NCBI GenBank assembly: GCA_024641895.1
Contig: JAHECE010000097.1
Coordinates: 1 to 9,673, forward strand
Length of the DNA: 9,673 bases
Source of the DNA: Actinomycetales bacterium
GTDB taxonomy: Bacteria > Actinomycetota > Actinomycetes > Actinomycetales > JAHECE01
Direction of reading: 5' to 3'
Positions 5,860 to 9,673 of this stretch are shown here, one piece after another. Under the pieces are notes generated by a model. It was not told the DNA's origin. It did no database searches and saw nothing but the letters and a program-made list of their open reading frames with translations. The position numbers were made by a program, and so were the translations under genes. The first letter of the stretch is position 1, and the number at the start of each line of letters is the position of its first letter.

Positions 5860-8322
5860 ATGCCCACACGAAGCCCGCACGTCCCAGCAGCACCGCAGCG
5901 CCTCGACGCCGACCTCGCGATCGAGGGCATGACCTGCGCCTCCTGCGTGGCGCGGGTCGAGAAGAAGCTCAACGCGGTGCCCGGCGTGAGCGCGACGGTC
6001 AACCTCGCGACCGAGAAGGCTCACGTCGAGCTCTCTGCCCCGGTGAGTGACCAAGACCTCGTGGCGGCGGTCGAGCGGGCCGGCTACGGCGCGAGCGTCC
6101 TGCACCGAGAGCCCCCCGGCCCGGCTGTCGACGGGTCGATCCCTGAGCAGGAACAGCACGAGGGGCACGACCACTCCGACGCCGAGGTCACACCCGACCG
6201 CGGCGCCGACCTGCGCCGTCGGCTCATCGTGGCGTCGATCCTCACGACCCCCGTGCTCCTCGTGTCGATGATCCCGGCGCTACAGCTAGCGGGCTGGCAG
6301 TGGGTCGTCGCGGCACTGGCCCTGCCGGTGGTGACCTGGGCGGCGTGGCCGTTCCACCGCGCGGCCGCCCGCGCGGCCCGGCACGGAGCCTCGACGATGG
6401 ACACCCTCGTCTCGCTCGGCGTCACGGCGGCGACCCTCTGGTCGCTCTGGGCGCTGCTGCTCGGCGGCGCCGGCGAGATCGGCATGGGGATGACGCCGAG
6501 CCTCTTCCCCGCCGCGGACCGCATGGCCGGCGCAGGGACGCCCGAGCTGTACTTCGAGACCGCGGCGGTGGTGACGACGTTCCTGCTGGCGGGCCGCTAC
6601 GCCGAGTACCGCTCCCGCCGGCGCGCCGGCGACGCGCTTCGCCGACTGCTCGAGCTCGGCGCCAAGGACGCGGCCCGCGTGGCGGTCGACGACGCCGGGC
6701 ACCGGACCGAGACGCGCGTACCCATCGAGTCTTTGGTGGTCGGCGACCTGTTCGCGGTGCGGCCGGGAGAGAAGATCGCCACGGACGGCGTCGTCGTCGA
6801 GGGCGCCGGCGCGGTCGACACCTCGCTGCTGACGGGTGAGCCCGTGCCGGTCGAGGTGACCGCCGGTGATGCGGTCACGGGCGCGACCGTCAACGCCTCC
6901 GGCCACCTCCTCGTGCGGGCGACGCGCGTCGGCGAGGAGACGACGCTTGCCCAGATCGGCCGGCTCGTCACCCAGGCCCAGACGGGCAAGGCCCCCGTCC
7001 AGCGGCTGGCCGACCGCATCTCCGCCGTGTTCGTCCCCGTGGTGCTGGTGCTCGCCGTCGGCACCCTGGCGATCTGGCTGCTGGTGGGCGCATCCACCCA
7101 GTCCGCGTTCACGGCCGCCGTCGCCGTCCTGATCATCGCCTGCCCGTGCGCGCTGGGCCTGGCCACCCCGACCGCGCTGCTGGTCGGCACGGGTCGAGGC
7201 GCGCAGCTCGGGATCCTCATCAAGGGCCCGGAGATCCTGGAGTCCACCCGCCGGGTCGACACGATGCTCCTGGACAAGACGGGCACGCTCACCGAGGGGC
7301 GGATGCAGCTCGTCGACGTCCTCACCCCCGCCCCCACCCCCGCCGAACGCAACGTTTCTCGGCCCTGGGGGCCCGGAAGCCCGAGAGATGACGCGTTCGG
7401 CGGGAGGGGGGCAGCTGCGGGCGGCCGGGACGAGCGGGCTGAGCTGGTGCGGATGGCCGGCGCCGTCGAAGGGCTCAGCGAGCACCCGATCGCCCGCGCC
7501 ATCGCCGACGCCGCCACCGGTGCACTGGGCGACGGCGAGCACCTGCCCGTCGCGGCCGACTTCTCGGCGCACTCGGGCCGGGGCGTCAGCGCTTTGGTGA
7601 CCACCGACGACGGGGCACGCGTCGTCACGCTCGTCGGCCGTCCGGCCTGGCTGGCCCAGCAGGGCGTCCTGGACCCCGACGGCGTCCACGAGCTGATGCG
7701 CCGGGCGGAGCAGGACGGCGCGACCGCCGTCGTCGTCGCCTGGGACGGCCGTTCGCGCGGGGTCCTCGTGCTTCGCGACCCGGTGAAGGAGACCTCCCCC
7801 GAGGCCATCGCGCAGCTGCGCCTGCTCGGGATCGAGCCCTGGCTCCTCACCGGCGACAACCGGGCGGCGGCGCTCGTGGCAGCCGGGATCGCCGGGATCC
7901 CGGCACAGCACGTCATGGCCGAGGTCCTGCCCGAGCACAAGGTCGACGCCGTGCGGCGGCTCCAGGAGGAGGGCAGGGTCGTCGCGATGGTCGGCGACGG
8001 CGTGAACGACGCGGCAGCCCTGGCTCAGGCCGGGGTGCGCGGCCTCGGCCTTGCGATGGGCACGGGCACCGACGTCGCGATCGAGGCCGGCGACATCACC
8101 CTGGTCCGGGGAGACCTGCGCTCCGCCGCGACCGCGATCGCCCTCTCCCGGGCGACGCTGCGGGTGATCAAGCAGAACCTGTTCTGGGCCTTCGCGTACA
8201 ACGTCGCCGCAATCCCGCTCGCAGCGCTGGGCCTGCTCAACCCCATGATTGCCGGCGCCGCCATGGCGTTCAGCTCCGTGCTCGTGGTGAGCAACTCGCT
8301 GCGGCTGCGCCGCGCGCCGTAG
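5860..8322 (+). CDS. copA: Copper-exporting P1B-1-type ATPase CopA
   Basis: This membrane pump uses ATP to expel Cu(I) from the cytoplasm. It has 820 residues, and GGAGG lies 5 nt before the ATG. One HMA domain (about 18-84) carries Cys26 and Cys29 in GMTCASC. A His-rich linker (His100, 103, 105) precedes TM1. The actuator domain has TGEP (325-328). TM6 carries the CPC motif (Cys428, Cys430). The phosphorylated aspartate is Asp472 in DKTGT. The N-domain has SEHP with His542, and TGDN (664-667) and GDGVND (712-717) complete the P-domain. Tyr780-Asn781 in TM7 and Met802/Ser805/Ser806 in TM8 are the P1B-1 Cu(I) signature. Eight membrane segments are recognisable. The oddity is residues about 491-523, between DKTGT and the N-domain: a Pro/Gly/Arg-rich stretch encoded by a palindromic DNA element, absent from the usual family pattern but in frame. 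All catalytic motifs remain, so the pump is probably active. Confidence 0.97.
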   Translation: MPTRSPHVPAAPQRLDADLAIEGMTCASCVARVEKKLNAVPGVSATVNLATEKAHVELSAPVSDQDLVAAVERAGYGASVLHREPPGPAVDGSIPEQEQHEGHDHSDAEVTPDRGADLRRRLIVASILTTPVLLVSMIPALQLAGWQWVVAALALPVVTWAAWPFHRAAARAARHGASTMDTLVSLGVTAATLWSLWALLLGGAGEIGMGMTPSLFPAADRMAGAGTPELYFETAAVVTTFLLAGRYAEYRSRRRAGDALRRLLELGAKDAARVAVDDAGHRTETRVPIESLVVGDLFAVRPGEKIATDGVVVEGAGAVDTSLLTGEPVPVEVTAGDAVTGATVNASGHLLVRATRVGEETTLAQIGRLVTQAQTGKAPVQRLADRISAVFVPVVLVLAVGTLAIWLLVGASTQSAFTAAVAVLIIACPCALGLATPTALLVGTGRGAQLGILIKGPEILESTRRVDTMLLDKTGTLTEGRMQLVDVLTPAPTPAERNVSRPWGPGSPRDDAFGGRGAAAGGRDERAELVRMAGAVEGLSEHPIARAIADAATGALGDGEHLPVAADFSAHSGRGVSALVTTDDGARVVTLVGRPAWLAQQGVLDPDGVHELMRRAEQDGATAVVVAWDGRSRGVLVLRDPVKETSPEAIAQLRLLGIEPWLLTGDNRAAALVAAGIAGIPAQHVMAEVLPEHKVDAVRRLQEEGRVVAMVGDGVNDAAALAQAGVRGLGLAMGTGTDVAIEAGDITLVRGDLRSAATAIALSRATLRVIKQNLFWAFAYNVAAIPLAALGLLNPMIAGAAMAFSSVLVVSNSLRLRRAP
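7332..7411. repeat. Palindromic element inserted in frame in copA
   Basis: CGCCGAACGC (7341-7350) and GCGTTCGGCG (7393-7402) are perfect inverted arms. In the same register TCTCGG (7357-7362) pairs with CCGAGA (7381-7386), and four further pairs (two of them G-U in RNA) bridge most of the gap. The C-rich and G-rich flanks (7332-7340 and 7403-7411) match at 7 of 9 positions. The result is one hairpin of up to about 80 nt. The core encodes residues 495-514 (AERNVSRPWGPGSPRDDAFG) and contains GTT and TCT, codons rare in this gene. The encoded peptide interrupts the N-domain region, where related pumps run directly from the P-domain strand to an acidic helix. I read it as a mobile or repeated palindromic element tolerated because it keeps the frame. 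No second copy is visible in the window, so repeat status is unproven. Confidence 0.65.
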
Positions 8323-8337
8323 TGCCGCGCCGTCGCC

Positions 8338-8357
8338 GCACGCGCGCGTGAGCGTGC
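8338..8357. terminator. Possible hairpin terminator after copA
   Basis: GCACGC (8338-8343) and GCGTGC (8352-8357) form a 6-bp stem with an 8-nt loop, 15 nt after the copA stop and directly before the stop of the convergent AAC(3) remnant. The same stretch contains the perfect palindrome CACGCGCGCGTG (8339-8350), an alternative fold. There is no T-tract. Position between convergent genes favours termination. Confidence 0.4.
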
Positions 8358-8358
8358 C

Positions 8359-8688
8359 TCAGCGCCTGCCGAGATGCTCGCTCAGCCACGCGACGCCGTA
8401 GGCCAGCAGGTCCGCCGCGTCGATGAGCTCGGCCGCGGCGCGGCCCACGGTCCCCGTGGCCGCCCGTCCCAGCGAGAGGTAGGCGCGGGCGATCGTGGCG
8501 AAGTAGTCCTCCTCGCCCGGGCGATCGACGATGCCGAGCGAGTCGTCGAGGCACTCGACCACCCTGACCTGGTGCCCCGCCGGCGTGGCGACAAGCCGAT
8601 GCCGCCGGACCCGTCGCTTGGCGGGCACGTCCGCGAGGTACTCCGCATGGTGCAGCAAGGTCACCGTGTCGAGGTCCGCGCCTGAGGT
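8359..8688 (-). pseudogene. C-terminal remnant of an AAC(3)-family aminoglycoside N-acetyltransferase
   Basis: The frame from 8688 down to the TGA at 8359 aligns by eye with the last third of AAC(3)-II enzymes as I remember them: GADLDTVTLLHHAEYLADVP corresponds to the segment with LHYAE and ADIPNKR, followed by KRRVR, a GIVD...ATIARAYLSLGR stretch, TVGRAAAELIDAADLLAYGV and WLSEHLG at the end. Intact AAC(3) proteins have about 260-290 residues and acetylate the 3-amino group of aminoglycosides with acetyl-CoA. Only about 109 codons remain, beginning right after an in-frame TGA (8689-8691). The N-terminal acetyl-CoA-binding part is absent, and the CPBP gene ends only 27 bp upstream, so there is no room for it. 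A GTG at 8664 could start a 101-residue protein, but I see no ribosome-binding site. It is most simply a deletion remnant; a functional small protein cannot be excluded. Confidence 0.75.
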
Positions 8689-8701
8689 TCACCCAGGCGC
8701 G
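8677..8701 (-). terminator. Hairpin after the CPBP gene, at the AAC(3) breakpoint
   Basis: CGCGCCTG (8677-8684) and CAGGCGCG (8694-8701) form a perfect 8-bp stem with a 9-nt loop that can pair further (GGT with ACC). On the - strand it starts 16 nt after the CPBP stop, a good place for a terminator, although no T-run follows. It also coincides with the point where AAC(3) similarity ends. Confidence 0.5.
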
Positions 8702-8717
8702 CTCGTCGTGTGCATAC

Positions 8718-9539
8718 CTACGAGAGTCCCAGGGTGGCGCGCCAGGCCGCAGGCACGAGGGCGTACCCCACGAACGCGACGAGGTCGAGCAGCGTGTGCG
8801 CGACGACGAGCGGCATCACGCGTCGGCGTCGTCGGTAGAACTCCGCGAAGACGACGCCCATGATCGCGTTGCCGACGAACGGCCCGATGCCCTGATAGAG
8901 GTGGTAGGAGCCACGCAGCAGCGCGCTCGCCGCCACCTGGGCGACCGGCGCCCAGCGCAGCTCGGTCAACCGCTCGAGCAGGTAGCCGACCGCGATGACC
9001 TCCTCGAGCAGAGCGTTCTGCAGTGCGGCCAGGATCAGCACGGGGATCGTCCACCAGTGGCTCGCCAGAGTCGCCGCCTGCACGTCCACCGTGATCCCGG
9101 CCGCCCGGCCGGCCCCGTAGAGCAGGAGCCCGGGGATGCCGATCACGGCCGCCAGCGCGGCGCCCAGCCCGAGAGTGCGCCACGGATCGCTCAGGTCGAG
9201 GCCTATCCGGCGCACTGCGCTGCGACCGGACGCCGACAGGAGGTAGAGGGCGAGCACCACGGGGACCAGCGCGAAGCCGATCGAGAGCAGCTGGTAGGTG
9301 AGGTCGAGCAACGGTCTGGGCGAGCGCGACGGGTTGAGCGCCACGGCCTGGTCGCGCAGCGGCGTCTCGGCCGTCAGTCGCGCCACGATCGCCACGAGGG
9401 CGTAGATCGCGGACTCCCCCACAGAGAGCCCCAGGACGATCCAGACCTCCGCCGTCAGCCGCCGGCTCGGGACGGCCTCGTCGACGGCGCCGCTCACCGC
9501 GGAACGCCCGTCACCCGCCAGCGGGACTGACCCGGCCAT
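8718..9539 (-). CDS. CPBP-family intramembrane protein (Rce1/abortive-infection-like metalloprotease family)
   Basis: This is a 273-residue polytopic membrane protein of the CPBP (CAAX protease/bacteriocin-processing) family, formerly called Abi. The ATG at 9539 has GGAGG 6 nt upstream; the frame continues further back without such a site. Motif 1 is the Glu pair E179-E180 (LLEEVIAVGYLLERL), motif 2 centres on His213 (LLRGSYHLYQG) and motif 3 is HTLLD (His248, Asp252). These residues are the presumed metal and catalytic site of the Rce1-like glutamate protease. The usual Arg of EExxxR is replaced by Val184, a variant I believe is common in actinobacterial members with the GYLLxRL continuation. 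Hydrophobic segments lie near 31-52, 82-101, 123-141, 163-176, 219-233 and 243-263. The substrate is unknown; possible roles are peptide maturation or immunity to self-made bacteriocins, but no such gene is nearby. It is transcribed alone, away from the window edge. Confidence 0.88.
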   Translation of the reverse strand: MAGSVPLAGDGRSAVSGAVDEAVPSRRLTAEVWIVLGLSVGESAIYALVAIVARLTAETPLRDQAVALNPSRSPRPLLDLTYQLLSIGFALVPVVLALYLLSASGRSAVRRIGLDLSDPWRTLGLGAALAAVIGIPGLLLYGAGRAAGITVDVQAATLASHWWTIPVLILAALQNALLEEVIAVGYLLERLTELRWAPVAQVAASALLRGSYHLYQGIGPFVGNAIMGVVFAEFYRRRRRVMPLVVAHTLLDLVAFVGYALVPAAWRATLGLS

Positions 9540-9562
9540 GGGCGACCTCCGGACTCGCTCGT

Positions 9563-9591
9563 GCCACGGACGTGGCGGCGCCCCGATGCTA
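9563..9591 (-). promoter_or_regulatory. Candidate promoter and leader palindrome of the CPBP gene
   Basis: On the - strand TAGCAT (9591-9586) fits TANNNT and would give a start near 9579 and a leader of about 40 nt. Within that leader, GCCACG (9563-9568) and CGTGGC (9571-9576) form a 6-bp inverted repeat with a 2-nt centre, placed like a repressor site just downstream of the start. No -35 is recognised. Beyond 9592 the last 82 bases show no gene I can support. Confidence 0.35.
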
Positions 9592-9673
9592 GCCCGGCCG
9601 GTCGCGGGGCCTCCCCCGGCGGGCACGAACGGCCGCTCGGGCTGCGCCGGTCGCGCCGCGCCGGTGGCGCCCG

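Noticed and set aside
7388..7600. Frameshift in copA around the palindromic insert
   Set aside because: The main frame is open from 5860 to 8322 with every downstream motif in frame, so the insert does not break the gene.
8270..8692. 140-codon - strand frame starting with ATG over the AAC(3) remnant
   Set aside because: Its translation is Arg/Gly-rich and patternless, while the neighbouring frame shows the AAC(3)-like C-terminus.
1..9673. Search for CRISPR arrays, tRNA/rRNA genes, insertion sequences and phage genes
   Set aside because: I saw no regularly spaced direct repeats, no transposase or integrase motifs and no cloverleaf-like sequences.

Overview
The window is very GC-rich, uses GTG starts and tightly overlapping start/stop codons, and carries a hemD-hemB-hemL gene order. 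Together these point to a high-GC actinobacterium. A Micrococcales member (Cellulomonas/Promicromonospora-like) is my guess, but the sequence alone does not settle the genus. Nothing suggests a plasmid, phage or insertion sequence: I found no transposase, integrase, tRNA, rRNA or CRISPR array.

Layout: (1) Positions 1-3053 hold the end of a haem-biosynthesis operon on the + strand: hemD (5' end outside the window), hemB and hemL, each overlapping the next by a few bases. (2) Positions 3178-3792 encode a small orphan protein with an N-terminal coiled coil. (3) A convergent membrane fatty-acid desaturase lies on the - strand (3842-4939). (4) A 251-bp divergent regulatory region follows, with a near-textbook CsoR operator overlapping a -10 box. 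(5) A copper-efflux operon runs csoR, copZ, copA (5191-8322, +). (6) On the - strand come the C-terminal remnant of an AAC(3)-type aminoglycoside acetyltransferase (8359-8688) and an intact CPBP-family membrane protein (8718-9539).

The copper genes form a self-contained circuit. The repressor CsoR should release the TACCCC/GGGGTA operator when it binds Cu(I). This derepresses csoR itself, the chaperone CopZ and the exporter CopA. A strong hairpin between copZ and copA may set the ratio of the two products.

The most unusual signal is inside copA. An imperfect palindrome of about 80 nt (7332-7411) has perfect 10-bp core arms, contains codons unlike the rest of the gene, and adds roughly 20-30 residues to the ATP-binding region without breaking the frame. 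It resembles in principle the Rickettsia palindromic elements that insert in frame into genes, and it may be a copy of a repeat family elsewhere in this genome. The second most interesting item is the decayed AAC(3) gene, whose homology stops at a hairpin next to the CPBP gene.
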